Position numbers and translations under genes: made by a program. DNA of 55,000 bases. Source: Apostichopus japonicus (taxonomy: Eukaryota; Echinodermata; Holothuroidea; Aspidochirotida; Stichopodidae). This document shows positions 1-11,500 of the stretch, in pieces (the first letter of the stretch is position 1; the number at the start of each line of letters is the position of its first letter). Where the stretch lies: the NCBI RefSeq assembly GCF_037975245.1, contig NC_092565.1, positions 21,535,499 through 21,590,498 on the forward strand. Reading direction: 5' to 3'. The notes under the pieces were generated by a model, which saw nothing but the letters and a program-made list of their open reading frames with translations, was not told the DNA's origin and did no database searches.

Positions 1-34
1 ACATTGACACCTCCATTCACACCTTAAAAATGCC

Positions 35-232
35 GTGACAGATACGTCCATTCTACCGATTTTTTGGGGTTCTGATCATTCCCGTGTAACTTTTTATTTT
101 ATAGTTGGTAATTCCCGTGGTGAAGGTGTTTGGGAACCTAACATTTCGCTGTGGGAAGACCCAACTTACATCAGTTCAGTCAAGGATACTATTAAGGAGA
201 CAATCAGTAACCATCAAAATCACAACCTATAA
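35..232 (+). pseudogene. LINE endonuclease-end fragment (L1/Tx1-like)
   Basis: The open frame contains SDHSRVTF, then RGEGVWEPNISLWEDPTYI. This follows the familiar SDHS...rGxGxWKxNxSLLxDxxY pattern at the end of the endonuclease domain of L1/Tx1-type non-LTR retrotransposons. It is short, begins at the window edge and decays into stops after 232. Later sequence to about 500 may be its degraded continuation. Confidence 0.55.
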
Positions 233-564
233 GTCTGCTATGGGAATCATGTAAAATACTTATCATAAGATCAGTGTCACTTGCCTATTCTTAAGCTGCA
301 GCTAAACAACGACAATTTGATGCAAGTGGTTGATAGAAAACATCGTATTTCTTGAACAACAGAAAACACCACGTATTTCCTAAACTTATATAGAGAAAAG
401 GAATCAATCTTATAACAGTATCAAGCAGCTAATTTAAGATAATAATGAAGCGATAGCCAGCCTTGATGCATTCTAAAAACAGCTCAAAAATACTACAAGG
501 AACTCTGTACTAAAGACATGGACGTCAATTCGAATACATTTTCTAATTTTTAAACTTTTTTACT

Positions 565-628
565 TTGGTGTATATGTATATGTATACGTATATATTTATA
601 TATATATATATATATATATGTTTATATT

Positions 629-696
<68 letters not shown>
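565..696. repeat. (TA)n microsatellite
   Basis: Long TA-dinucleotide tract, impure at its left side and pure at 635-696. It directly borders the hAT-like element that starts at 697, and a short TA tract resumes at 1931, so the element appears to have landed inside the microsatellite. Confidence 0.9.
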
Positions 697-699
<3 letters not shown>

Positions 700-1930
700 G
701 GGCGTAGCGAAGGGTTTTTTGTTGGGGGGTGTGGAGAATTTGATTTGCCGACGGATCTGGAAGAGGTGACTGAAATGGGGGAGGGGTCTAAGGGGAGGGG
801 TGTCCCCCTTTTTTTAGTTTTGAAACGTCCTTAGATGCAATCTGGTGCATTTATTAAGTCATATTTGATTTACCGACGGATCTGGAAGTGGTGACTGAAA
901 TGGGGGAGGGGTGTAAGGGGAGGGGGTGTCCCCCTCCCCTTTGGAAATCTTTTAGTTTTGAAACGTCCTTAGATGCAATCTGGTGCATATTTTAAAGCAG
1001 CATTTTGCGTCCTTTTCTATGATATTTCTCAACCTCACTGACTCCACTATGCCATAACGACATACATAACTAGCGTATCTATTTAAATCTTACTTCAAAT
1101 GGTGGCATTAAAGTCGAAAAATGTGCAACTTTCAACTTTGTTTTTCTCCAAGATATTTTCCGTTGGGATCCCAATAAACCTCGCCCATGATATGAATATT
1201 TAAATACTACGAACCTCATTGACCAATACGTAATACAACACCAAGCTTGATTTGTGTACAGTCTGTATGGCAGTTGTAACAGGGAGTTCCATAACAACTC
1301 CCTGATTGTGCCAACGCAAGACTTCAATCTATTTTTAGCAACGGCTCATAACTAAACCTGCATCTCTGATTGGTTGAATTCAAACTAGTGGGTTTGGGGT
1401 ACTGTATGCGATTAACTTTAAATGTGGAATTTTGTCGTGGATACTTTTCTCATTCTCTGCAGTTCTCCATAATTACTCGCCAATTAACGATGTTGGCAGG
1501 GAAAAACTTGGCCGATATCTTAGTTTGCTGTTTTGTGATTGATATATGTAGAAAACTCGATGGACATGTCAAAAAAGTAGAAAACGGCGACCAAACGCAA
1601 AATGCTGCTTTAAGTCAAATTTGATTTGCCGACGGATCTGGAAGTGGTGACTGAAATGGGGGAGGGGTCTAAGGGGAGAGGGTGTCCCCCTCCCCTTTGG
1701 AAATTTTTTAGTTTTGAAACGTCCTTAGATGCAATCTGGTGCATATCTTAAGTCAAATTTGGCACGGAAGGAGCTCCCGTTCTCCTTTTCTCTATTCAGC
1801 TTTCCTTCTTTCTTCCCCTTCCGCTCTCTTCACCTTTTCTCCTTTTGCCGACAGACCCAAAATTTGCCGACAGCGACCAAATTATTGGGGGGTGTGACAC
1901 CCCCCACACCCCCCGCTCGCTACGCCCCTG
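697..1930. mobile_element. hAT-like non-autonomous element in a TA tract
   Basis: The ends are inverted: CAGGGGCGTAGCGA at 697-710 and its complement TCGCTACGCCCCTG ending at 1930. Both flanks read TATATATA, which fits an 8-bp duplication but is uninformative in a TA repeat. Inside are three copies of a roughly 130-bp direct repeat (about 738-860, 867-985, 1619-1745) containing the phrase GCCGACGGATCTGGAAG and ending in GATGCAATCTGGTGCA. A TTAA-type MITE interrupts the junction after the second copy. No transposase frame is visible. Confidence 0.75.
996..1609. mobile_element. TTAA-type MITE, copy A (614 bp)
   Basis: Terminal inverted repeats AGCAGCATTTTGCG and CGCAAAATGCTGCT are flanked by TTAA on both sides (992-995, 1610-1613). 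A related 621-bp element with the same ends lies at 15441-16061. The TTAA target fits piggyBac-type elements, though the tips are not the usual CCC. Sister repeats of the host element give the empty site as a single TTAA followed by GTCAAATTT. Open frames inside are shared with the second copy but show no known domain. Confidence 0.8.
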
Positions 1931-3077
1931 TATATATATATATATCAATTAATTAATTGAGTAATTGATTGATAGTTTGATTGATTCAGTCATTCAGTCT
2001 TGAAAATTATAGAATTGATGGAGCCCTTTAATCTACAGTACGTTATACAAGAGCAAGAACTTGTATAAAACGATCCGTTGGAAATGTTACAAAGATTTCG
2101 TTCAGTTCTGATTATTTTAAAATACAAGCTTTATGTATGTATAGAACTGAACCTGTTTGTTATCAGGGAGAAAGTAATGATAACAATCAAGTTATATGAT
2201 TAAGAAATAAGCCATCGTATAAGTTAGTCAATATAAGAACATAGCCACCCTTTTGCATGCACTCTGTAATACTAATAGTGGCATCTCCCATCTCTCTACT
2301 TGTGTTGGATCCCTTCAGTTAACTTCGTTGTTTCTTTCCAGATAAATGATAAACAGTATTGATAATTTCTTCTGCCATACAGGGAAAAAAAATCTACTTT
2401 GTCTTACGAATCCTGCAAACAAAGTTAACTTCTTACCGTTTGCTAAAGTTGTATGTATATGAAACACGACTATATATGTTTCTCCAGTTAGTGATATTAA
2501 AGTTTAAACTAAGTAAACGTTGAGTTGAACTCTAGGGAAAATGTTCTCCTATGCCCTGTCACTCTCTCCACCCCCTCTCTCTCTGTCTTGATTCTTTTAG
2601 TACAACGTCACTTGAGAAAAACAAGTTGTCACTACATTACTTACCAAAGAGAAAATTAAAATGTTGGCTTGCCGTCCGATGCTATCACGAAAAAAAAACC
2701 CGAATACAATTTGGTTATTTTGAGAGTTCCACGTTGTTTACTTCATAATATGACACTGAAACTCCATGGAATATCTAAAGGTTGTAATTTAATGGGACTC
2801 TGTGAACGATTAATACGTTTTTATGGTGATTACGAACTCTTAGGTGCAAAGGCCACGAAAAGCTCAATACAATCCTCTAATCTGTATCGTCCAAAATCTT
2901 CGTTTGAGTCCAACAGTTATACTGTTAATGCAATACCACTCAACCAAACTCGATGATATCAACCGAATGGCTTAAATATTGCACAACTAACAGTGTCCCT
3001 TTCACATCGTCATCTCGTTTCTAGGAACAATAGAGCATAATGTGACGTCATATACCTTTCGTCGATGACATCATCAG
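1931..3077. other. Non-coding, nothing recognised
   Basis: AT-rich sequence after the hAT-like element. I see no conserved protein motif, inverted-repeat pair or RNA gene. Short open frames at 2551-2956 lack recognisable features. Confidence 0.5.
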
Positions 3078-3116
3078 AACCCCCCCCCCCCCCGTGCCGT
3101 TACGCCGCTGTGTCGC
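3078..3116. mobile_element. Terminal scrap of a hAT-like element
   Basis: A poly-C run followed by CCGTTACGCCGCTGTG resembles the C-run plus GCC-ACTG ends of the hAT-like elements elsewhere in the window. No partner end was found nearby. Confidence 0.35.
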
Positions 3117-3258
3117 ATAGCTTTATCCGAATAAGTTACCACATTATTCTTGTCTTCAGTATTGCGAATAGCGGGAATTCAAAGGGAATTTCCCTCAATA
3201 TGCGCCGGTCAGGACAATAGCAAATATGTCTATAGACAGACGCAGATTGTTATCGCTA

Positions 3259-3672
3259 TCACAATTTATTTTGTTGAGGTTGCATACCAATCAGGTTAGT
3301 CAGAAAAAAAAACCTAGTTTTGGGTACGTATAGTTGGTACATATTTATATTTACTCCTTTTATAAACCATTCCATGTCTTTAACAATTGTAGCCATATGT
3401 GTAGGCGCGTGAAAGGTGACAAGGTAGTTTAACTTTAGAAAGCGGCATATTTCTCCACCCGCCTCCTCCCACATCGTCCGACTACACTCTAACAAGAGTT
3501 GCACTGGTATATACGGCGTTGCTTTGATCCTTTGATTTAGTATAAACTGAGTGTCATGAGGGCAATCAATCGATGAATCGATATTTGGCATCATAATCCT
3601 CATAATCATCCTTGAAATAGCCTTACTTAAATCGTACAAGACTGCAGCTGCATAGTGCCAGCTTGAACGCAT
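3259..3672 (-). other. Unrecognised 137-codon open frame
   Basis: An ATG-initiated open frame of 137 residues on the minus strand, the longest in the left third of the window. It contains no motif I can assign and no clear signal peptide. It could be a chance frame, an old transposon fragment or a single exon of a host gene. There is no second copy in the window to test conservation. Confidence 0.2.
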
Positions 3673-4164
3673 CTCTGCATGCTCCTAAATCTGCTTTAAT
3701 TAAAGGGTTATTTGTTCAATGTTAGCTAACATTGTTGGAAATATTCTGCATGTTTAGGTCAAACTCCCAATCTAATAACGTTTTCTATTGTGTATATTCA
3801 TATTTTAAAACTTTGGATGATATTGTATCTGGCAACAAAAGAGTTGGTGATGTCATCATGGCACCTGATCTGAAAACATCGTTGCTACAATGGTCATAAC
3901 CATTTATCCACTGAGGAACAAAATAGTATGAATTAGTGACGTAGTGATGAAATTAGAGAATACGTCGACAAAGGGCACAAAGGGATAAATCAGCAACAAT
4001 ATAACAATAAGAATGTCAAGCCTTTCAGCAAAATCTACAACCAAAACGACATCACACCTCCAGTGATTATATGCAAGCAAATTATAGGTTATACTCATTC
4101 AACCAAATTTCTTTAGTTACGAACAAGAAACACCGTACATTGAGAAAAAGCTCTCAACTATATA

Positions 4165-4600
4165 ATGATTATCATCATAATGATGGCAATTCTATAGCGC
4201 TCACTTCTATAGAAACTATATGCAGCTGCGCTTAACATAAACACAACAAAACCCTAAAACAGTACTAGTGCAATGCAACCCGGAACAGATGTGTTTTAAT
4301 TAAGTTTGCTCCTTAAACTCGTGAAGGAACAATACGACTGCATTTTAGTGGGTAAGCTGTTCCACTCCTTTGGACCTGCCACAGGAAAAAGCCCGATTAC
4401 CGAAGGTCTTCGTCCTTGTTTTCGGAACAACGTAATTAGTTCCAGACCTAAGAGTTTACCTTTTTTAATAAGATAATTAACCAAATATTTTGGAGTTTGG
4501 CCATTGACAATGTCTGAAAAGTATTCTGTATTTAATAGGGAGCCAGTGAAGCTCTTCTAAGACACACAGTAGCACTATCAAACTGTTCTTGTTAAGGAAC
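4165..4600 (-). pseudogene. CR1/L2-type LINE fragment (RT C-terminus and 3' tail)
   Basis: On the minus strand near 4550, LHWLPIKYRILF appears, then, after a frameshift, TPKYLVNYLI and AGPKEWNSLP ending about 4300. These are hallmark phrases of the reverse-transcriptase end of CR1/L2-type LINEs. The 3' side ends in GCGC...TCTATAG and an ATGATGAT tail near 4165-4190, typical of such elements. Stops and at least one frameshift show that it is dead and 5'-truncated. Confidence 0.8.
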
Positions 4601-5269
4601 AGCTTGGTGGCAAACATTTTGCACTCTTTGCAAATTGCAAAGGGATGAATTAGGTCAAACTATTTAGTGTATAGAAGATATTTCCTCTTCAATTAGGTGT
4701 GACATGATCTGTCACTAAAGACTATCCCTTTAACAAATTACTTCTAGATTGCTTTCTTTCCCGGTAACTAACCATTTAAACGGATATTCGTATTCATAGG
4801 TAACCTGCTTCAATAGTTTCGGTTTCTGGGTTCTGACTTGAGCGCATTACATCGATTAGCTTATACTGGGCAGTGAAAAGCCGTTTTACATTGTTTTACC
4901 GTGTAAGCTCTTCTTGTATGTTCCTTCATGAAGGAATTAACAGGAAGTGCAGTCGCAAACTCTTGCACTCAGTACCACTTTGTTCATTCTTGTCCTTTAA
5001 AATCACTTTTGCTTTGTTTGATGGTCAAACGAATTGTCTGTACCAGTAGTTCAATGCATGGATCAGATATACAATGAAAGTTGGTAAAAAACAAAAATAA
5101 TGACTTGAATTTTCATTTGTATTATTGTACTGTACATCAATTCAAAGCTGAAACCCTTCCTTTTTAGACAGCATTACTGCAATATTTAAACTGTGTATTT
5201 AATTCTTTTCATGTGCAATACTCCAACAAACTCAAACGTGCATGCTTTTTATTTTTCATACTCATTTAT

Positions 5270-5402
5270 ATTGTATTTTATTCTGCATTTTTACTACATA
5301 TTTTGTGTCATATATATATATATTTTTATTTGCTGTTATACATAGCGTTTTAGAGCACTTTTGTGGATTTTACGCTTTACAAAATAAATTATTATTATTA
5401 TG
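5270..5402 (+). mobile_element. LINE 3' tail (CR1/L2-like), plus strand
   Basis: TTTAGAGCACTTTTGTGGATT, a near-complementary ACGCTTTAC, and an ATTATTATTA tail ending at about 5400 form the standard short-hairpin 3' end of CR1/L2 LINEs. No coding part is attached. Confidence 0.5.
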
Positions 5403-5639
5403 ACATGAAACCTATAATTCGAAAATCAACCATTTCTGGAGGAGGTTTACTTTTCATGCCGAAAGTATAAACGGCAAATAAACTTCTTTTTGTCACACAC
5501 ACACACGCGAACACAAATTTAAATTGATCTATATCTGCGATTCATTTATTTGCAATTACCTCAGTACTAGGGGTGGCAGAAGAAAAGAGAATCGGGAGGG
5601 GAGGGGGGTGAAGAAATGAAAGAATGTGTGACTTACATA

Positions 5640-5697
<58 letters not shown>

Positions 5698-8600
5698 TGT
5701 ACAATATAGTGTAGTATATACCGTGGTGTTACTGCTATGAGATTCACGCTTACAGGAGCGATCATTAGATAACACACATACATCTACGCACATATTATAT
5801 ATCATATATATTGATACCTCTTCGAAACAAGTTTGTTTATAAATCTTACCTATAATAATGACTGCATGCTAAGAGAACGTTCTTCAAATACTGATAAGTC
5901 TGTCATATTCGTGTGATGCCAGAGATTATGGTGCTCCCCTCGACCTATTCGATCATCTTCGTCCACTCAGTTCAATGTCGAGTTTGCTGTCACTGCATGC
6001 ATGGTCTTTATATATATATATACCATGGTGTTCCCCTATTCAAGCACAATGAGTGGCGCAATGTATTACAATGTAAACATTAGCCGCTCACTATGGTTAC
6101 AAGTTATATGGAATATATATATATATCTATATATACTGGATTATTCATATGGTACATTGTCAAGTGCTCCAGGAAATCACGCAATGTGTGAAACAAGCAG
6201 CTTGGGTTAAAATGTCATTAGTAACAACTAGAGATTACTATTTTATACTCAACTAGAGATAACTTTGTAGCATAAAAGAGTTTTGAATCAAGATTTTCAG
6301 CATTGTCACAAATATTGCTAGAAAATAGAAATATTGGTCACCCGTGTTCAAATTTCAATAGACATTTACAGCTTTTTTAGTTACCAACACCGAGATTAGT
6401 TTTCTGTTTTTGCCAGCTCTATAATTTCGAGGATCAGAACTCATTTAACATTTAAGCTAGAAGCCTACTGATGACCATTAAGGCTTCACCATGTAATGGT
6501 CATCATGGTGGCATAGTTAGAGCCAGTTAGATACTATTTTCCGTCTGTTTGTCCTCATATCTCGGGGAAATGCCTCTGCCCTCCCCCCCCCCCCCCAAGA
6601 AAAAAATCCAACAGGACTTTTTTTAAAGATTTTTAGCAAAAATGATTTGTTTTTAGAGCTTTTGTGTTGAAGAGCACGCACAGAAGTACATTTGATAGGA
6701 AAATTGGAACAATTGAGGCAATTTTTTCGGACCATTTTAGACCTTCAAAGGGCAGCGTAGAAATGTTTTCTTACCAGTAAATAAAGATGCTTGTTAACCA
6801 CTAACGGAAACTCTCGGCTCTAATATGTTCATGATACGAAGAAAAAAAAAGAGAATTAGGCGGACGAACTAATAGCCAATGTTCAGCTACCAAGAGAGGC
6901 GTGGTGTTTACCTTGTGAAAACTATACTAACAATGGCTTAGAAACTACTTTTACTTTGTCGATTTATGATGTGTGTCATATCGAAAATAATATAGAATAC
7001 ATGCTTTACCTCGTATCAATTGTTAAGTTCACCCTGGTCACGTTATAGGGCATCATGTGACCTGTTCGTTGCTAAGAGAAGCAGTCATATGAAGTATAGG
7101 CTGATAGCGACCGAGTATTCTCCCTTTCTAGCAAACTATTTCAAAAGGAATCCTCTTGATTGCGAGCCAAATCCCTCGTATGATAATATCTGTCATAATT
7201 GCTCCAATTAAAAATTCTTCAAATGACTAATTTGAAGGGAAAAATGCTAAAGTAAGATTTAAGTAAGAAATTATAGTAACTAAGGAACTTAAATTTTGTT
7301 TTTAAAACGTAACTAAAGATATACTATATCTACTTCGTGATTAGACACGCCTCGAAATTCAGGTTATTGACTGGCTAAGTGCTACTAAATAGATTTTGCC
7401 GCATGCAAATAGAACAAAAGGCAATGGTAATTTTTTGCCGGAAGATATTCAAAACTGTACCGCATATGAAGTCGGTCGCGCTGTATTTAGAATATGAAAT
7501 CCCAAACTCAGTGGAGCGTATATCTATATTATGATTAACCAGTGAATACGTAAACTACAAACTGTAAACTGTTTGTCATTAGTCATAGCTAACAATGCAA
7601 GCAAGAAAATGTCAATCGTTGTTGTATATATTAGTCACCGTTTGACATATTTAGAATACTATTTATATGTCGTTGTTGCTAAGATTCGATTCAAAATACA
7701 AACAAACAAAAAACAGCTGTGATATCAGCATAAAAGTAAACAAGTAACCGAAACTTGCCTTTAAAATACAAAAACAAAGTCAAACGATTCTTATTTTTTC
7801 CGGTAATGGAGAGCTGTCGTCATCAGAGTCTTCAAATATGCTTTACAGAAGCTTGTAACAGATTTGGGATGGTGACTATTTCGCAAAGCAAAGTACATGA
7901 AATCAACCGGGAAGAATTGCATTCGTACATACTCTGTTGTGTTAGGCTATCCGCACATGACCACAGTAAATTTCTTCCTGTAGTTATTCTTAATAATTTA
8001 TAATAGATTATCCTAAAAGAAGGATATATACACTAGACATTATTACATGAAAGTTTGAACCCCATTGAACCTTTTACACGGTTTTGCTGTACCTTTTTTT
8101 CCTTTAAAATACGTACAATATTGAACAAGAAGTTGGTCATTTTTACCCACGTTCTTCGCAGTATCTTGGTAGCAAATTCCATTTCATTTCTTCATTGACT
8201 TACACACTTATTCGTCAAACTAATGTGGTATCGAAACTTTCTGAAGTCTTGTAAAAAGTTATCACTCAGTCTATTGAAGCTACTGCTCCGCTGGATGGCG
8301 GCAACTTTGACCGATCAGAGCTCTTTTCATTTTGCCGGACTATGATCGTGTACATTCTAAGCAAAGAGATCAATAAGTTTTCGTCATTTGAATCCAATCC
8401 TCTTTACTCATCAGTAAACAAATTTCCTTCGCTACTCTTAGATGGCATAAATTGGTCTAAAATTGACTCAAGTACATCAAGCATCACACGACACATATTC
8501 TTCCATCAGCTCGGAAAAGGTCTTTCAACATTGACGGCACCAACAGAGAAGCAAATCGTAAAACAGTTTTAAGACGATGTCACCGTGTTTCTTTTTCAGA
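5403..8600. other. Non-coding with scattered simple repeats
   Basis: Apart from a TA microsatellite at 5642-5696 and a C-run near 6580-6596, nothing is assignable. Open frames at 7020-7211, 7755-8003 and 8342-8572 have no recognisable domains. Confidence 0.45.
5642..5696. repeat. (AT)n microsatellite
   Basis: Uninterrupted AT dinucleotides. The tyrosine/isoleucine-rich open frames across it are artefacts of the repeat. Confidence 0.95.
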
Positions 8601-8639
8601 CTAGGAGTATAATCTGAGATGCGTAGGGGAAGGGGAGGG

Positions 8640-8805
8640 AAGGTGGATTTACATGGACCATGTGGACAAGCCACGTCTCTTCTTGTGAGGGGGCTATGTT
8701 GTTTTCAATGGCCCAGAGCTGTAGATCTCTTCCTACTGCTCTGCACGTTTACACTGCTATGTGTCTATACGTCAAACTTTGCTGTGGTGTGTCAAAACTG
8801 ATATG
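8640..8805 (+). repeat. Diverged relative of the intergenic ORF block of the array
   Basis: This stretch (GGATTTACATGGACCATGTG, then CTGTAGATCTCTTCCTACTG and CTATACGTCAAACTTTGCTG) clearly matches 24084-24240 in unit 1 and the same places in units 2 and 3. Here it lies outside the array, so the block is a dispersed sequence rather than a part unique to the array. Confidence 0.7.
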
Positions 8806-9139
8806 CTGAGTGCGCCGATTATTAACATAAAGGATAACACGTTTTGGTTTTCAGTATAATACAAATGGAAGTTATTGTTAATACGGTATTGTAACAAGAC
8901 TTTGATTAATTAATCAAATGCAACCCCCCCTCCGGCAATGGCACATAGAATCAACCATATGGTTGGGTTGATAATGTTGGATATTTGTTGATATCAAAAT
9001 CAAATACACAAACTTCAGTTCATTGGCTGATCTTTACAAGTTTCATTTCATTGAATGAAGGCAGACTACAATTCAAAAGGAACAAACAAACAAAATCTTA
9101 TGTGTATAGTAGTTTGGAGATGTTTATTGTTGCCAAGAC

Positions 9140-9320
9140 AACAAATTAGTTACATTAAGATTAAGTACAACTTTAAGTACAACATTAAAGTACTCGTACT
9201 CTTGGTTAGAGCCTTGTACTCATACTGGTACTAATATCAATGGGGAACTCTATTTGTACTCGTCCTCATGATGTTGTACTGGTACTACAAATTTGGTTTT
9301 CAAACACCCAATCAGCAAGA
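9140..9320. repeat. TACTCGTACTC-rich repeat
   Basis: Rich in TACTCGTACTC and TACTGGTACT words. A related stretch lies at about 12880-13070. This may be an old MITE or simple-repeat derivative. Confidence 0.4.
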
Positions 9321-10129
9321 AATTTACAGGTAAACTAAACGTATGCAGATACAAATTTGTGTCCCGTTATCTTCTATGGTCCATTTTAACTTTCCTACAT
9401 TCTTTGCGATTTTGTTGAAATCAAAGTATAAAGTCCAGACTTCCACAGGTATCTTTGTAAACAATTTATGCTGTAACCTGCTTGTTGACACAACGCGGAA
9501 ATTAATAGGTGAATGTGTTTGTACTAAGCAATAGATAGAGGTCACCTCAACAGGACCATGAGCATGGGTGTGGACTCGATTTCAAGACATAACCCGTAAA
9601 CGGAGTAGGCTTGTATGCCGACCAAAATGAGGCATAATGGTTGAAACATTAATCGGTAGCAGCAGGAAAATATATTTTGTTCTAAGCATTAATACAATGG
9701 CATGGAGACGACAAAATCAACATTAGCCTACATATACAAAATATATCCACACAATCCATATACATCCTCAATGTGTACATCAAAATACAGTATTAAGAAT
9801 GAAATTGCCAAAAACAATTGTGTCAACATATTTGTTATACAGTTAAACGTCGCGAGTGGTCGTTGATCAGTGCAACGACACATCTGTCACGTGTCCAGGG
9901 ACCAAGGAGATGGAGGTCCCTCCCATCCCGAAAATTAACAACAACAAAAATTGTCAGCACAATATTCCTCCATCTACCAGGTATATTATTGTACTTGAAA
10001 AACATGGAATAAAAGCAAACAAGAAATTTCTGAAAATGCTGCAGCTTCCATTGGCTTTACCTTAGATTCCTTGGATTCCCTGCACTGTCTGACGATATGC
10101 AATTCCAGATTTGCAGTGACGGGGATGGC

Positions 10130-11170
10130 AGATACCATTAAATTCCACAGCACCATCAAATTTACCTCTCACCAACAAGTTAACTTTTTCTGATTGTTCG
10201 CAAGAAACACGGTTCTCTCTCTACTGAATTATTCTCCAAGCCCACAGACACACACCAGTATCTCCATTCTTCTAGCTGCCATCCACGCCACCGCAAGTCT
10301 GGAATTGCTTACAGTCAGGCACTTCGTCTTCGTCGCATTTGCTTTAACAATTTCTCTTTCATACGTCATACAGATGCTTTGGAAAAGCACCTTACTGCCA
10401 GGGGCCATAGTGCCAGAAAGTTGCGTGAAGTCATTCAGATAGTCCGCTCCCTATCCAGATCATCTACATTGGCAGTAAGGACAAAAAGGGAAGAGACTGC
10501 GACAACAAGCTCCCTCAGTCCCTCTGGTTATTACTTTCTGCCCAAATCTTCCTCCTCTTTAGCAAATCACCACTAACAATCACAACATTCTCATCACTTC
10601 AGATAGACTCCAACGAGCCGTCCCTGAAATTCCACCATCGCCTACGGACGTCCACGCAACCCACAAAACCTTCTTGTGTGTGCTGCTGTTCCACCTCTAA
10701 CTTCTAACCGTACACCCGTTCAGCATGGTACTTTCAAATGTGATCGTACTTCGAGATGCATCGTCTGTAGCCACAACATTGTTGAATCCAATTCCATCAC
10801 CAGCCACAGCATGCAACTCACACACAAGCTTAAGGGTCACATCACTTACACAACCACTAATGTCATCTATATATCTGATCTCTTGTAGAGTTTTTGGCAT
10901 CCAGTATGTAGGCGACACCAAAACTACCCCAAGAAGCGATTCTATGGTCACAGGTCCACAGTCAACACCATGAAGACTGATACTCCAGTTGGAGAACACT
11001 TGAAACTTCCCGACCATACCATTAATGACATGTCCCTACAAGGGACTGAATACTTAGGTAGCCGCCCTGACCTAGTACGAATCAGCAGAGAGAGACGATG
11101 GATGCAACGCCTCCGCACCATTCAACCTTATGGGCTCAACATTCAGGAAGGACATGACTAACTTTTCTTC
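10130..11170 (+). pseudogene. Penelope-like element remnant (RT end and GIY-YIG domain)
   Basis: In the frame beginning near 10220 the translation reads KPTDTHQYLHSSSCHPRH, then SQALRLRRIC and KHLTARGHSARKLREV: the conserved end of the Penelope-like reverse transcriptase and its linker. HSTIKFT just upstream (about 10135-10160) is from the same RT. From 10676 a cysteine-rich stretch (FKCDRTSRCIVC) leads into a GIY-YIG-type endonuclease (VIYI, then QYVGDT near 10905) and finally PVGEHLKLPDHTINDM and RLRTIQPYGLNI (10980-11150). At least two frameshifts and several stops show that it is inactive. The 5' part of the RT is missing. Confidence 0.88.
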
Positions 11171-11500
11171 TGCTCCCCCTCCATCTCCCCTTGTCCCCCT
11201 GTCTCTCCCACTTTTTTTCTCCACACCTTTATGTCTCAGTCTCTCTACTTTTTATCTCCTACCTCTCCTCTTCCCCTGTTGGTTTCTTTCTTTCTTCTCT
11301 CCATCCCATGTTGACTAATCCCCTTACATCTATCTCTTTGTGTTCACCATGATCATTAACCTGTCTGCATTCTGTTCGTGCTTTTGTCCCTTCTGCTACT
11401 GTTACTTGTCATTTAGCCTCTGAAAAAGATCCTGTTAGGATCGAAACGCCATGCCAACTTACTTTTACAAAGAAAAACATGTACTTCGAACGAAAATGGT
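11171..11500 (+). mobile_element. 3' region of the Penelope-like remnant with hammerhead-like core
   Basis: A pyrimidine-rich stretch follows the endonuclease end. At 11420-11447 CTGA, four A, helix GATCC/GGATC and GAAAC resemble a hammerhead ribozyme core, which Penelope-like elements are known to carry. The expected NGA between CTGA and the helix is replaced by AAAA, so it is either degenerate or a look-alike. Confidence 0.4.

Noticed and set aside
565-834. Tyr/Ile-rich open frame
   Set aside because: Translation of the TA microsatellite running into a transposon.
10697-11017. Minus-strand 106-codon frame
   Set aside because: Antisense to the Penelope-like GIY-YIG remnant, which has the recognisable motifs on the plus strand.
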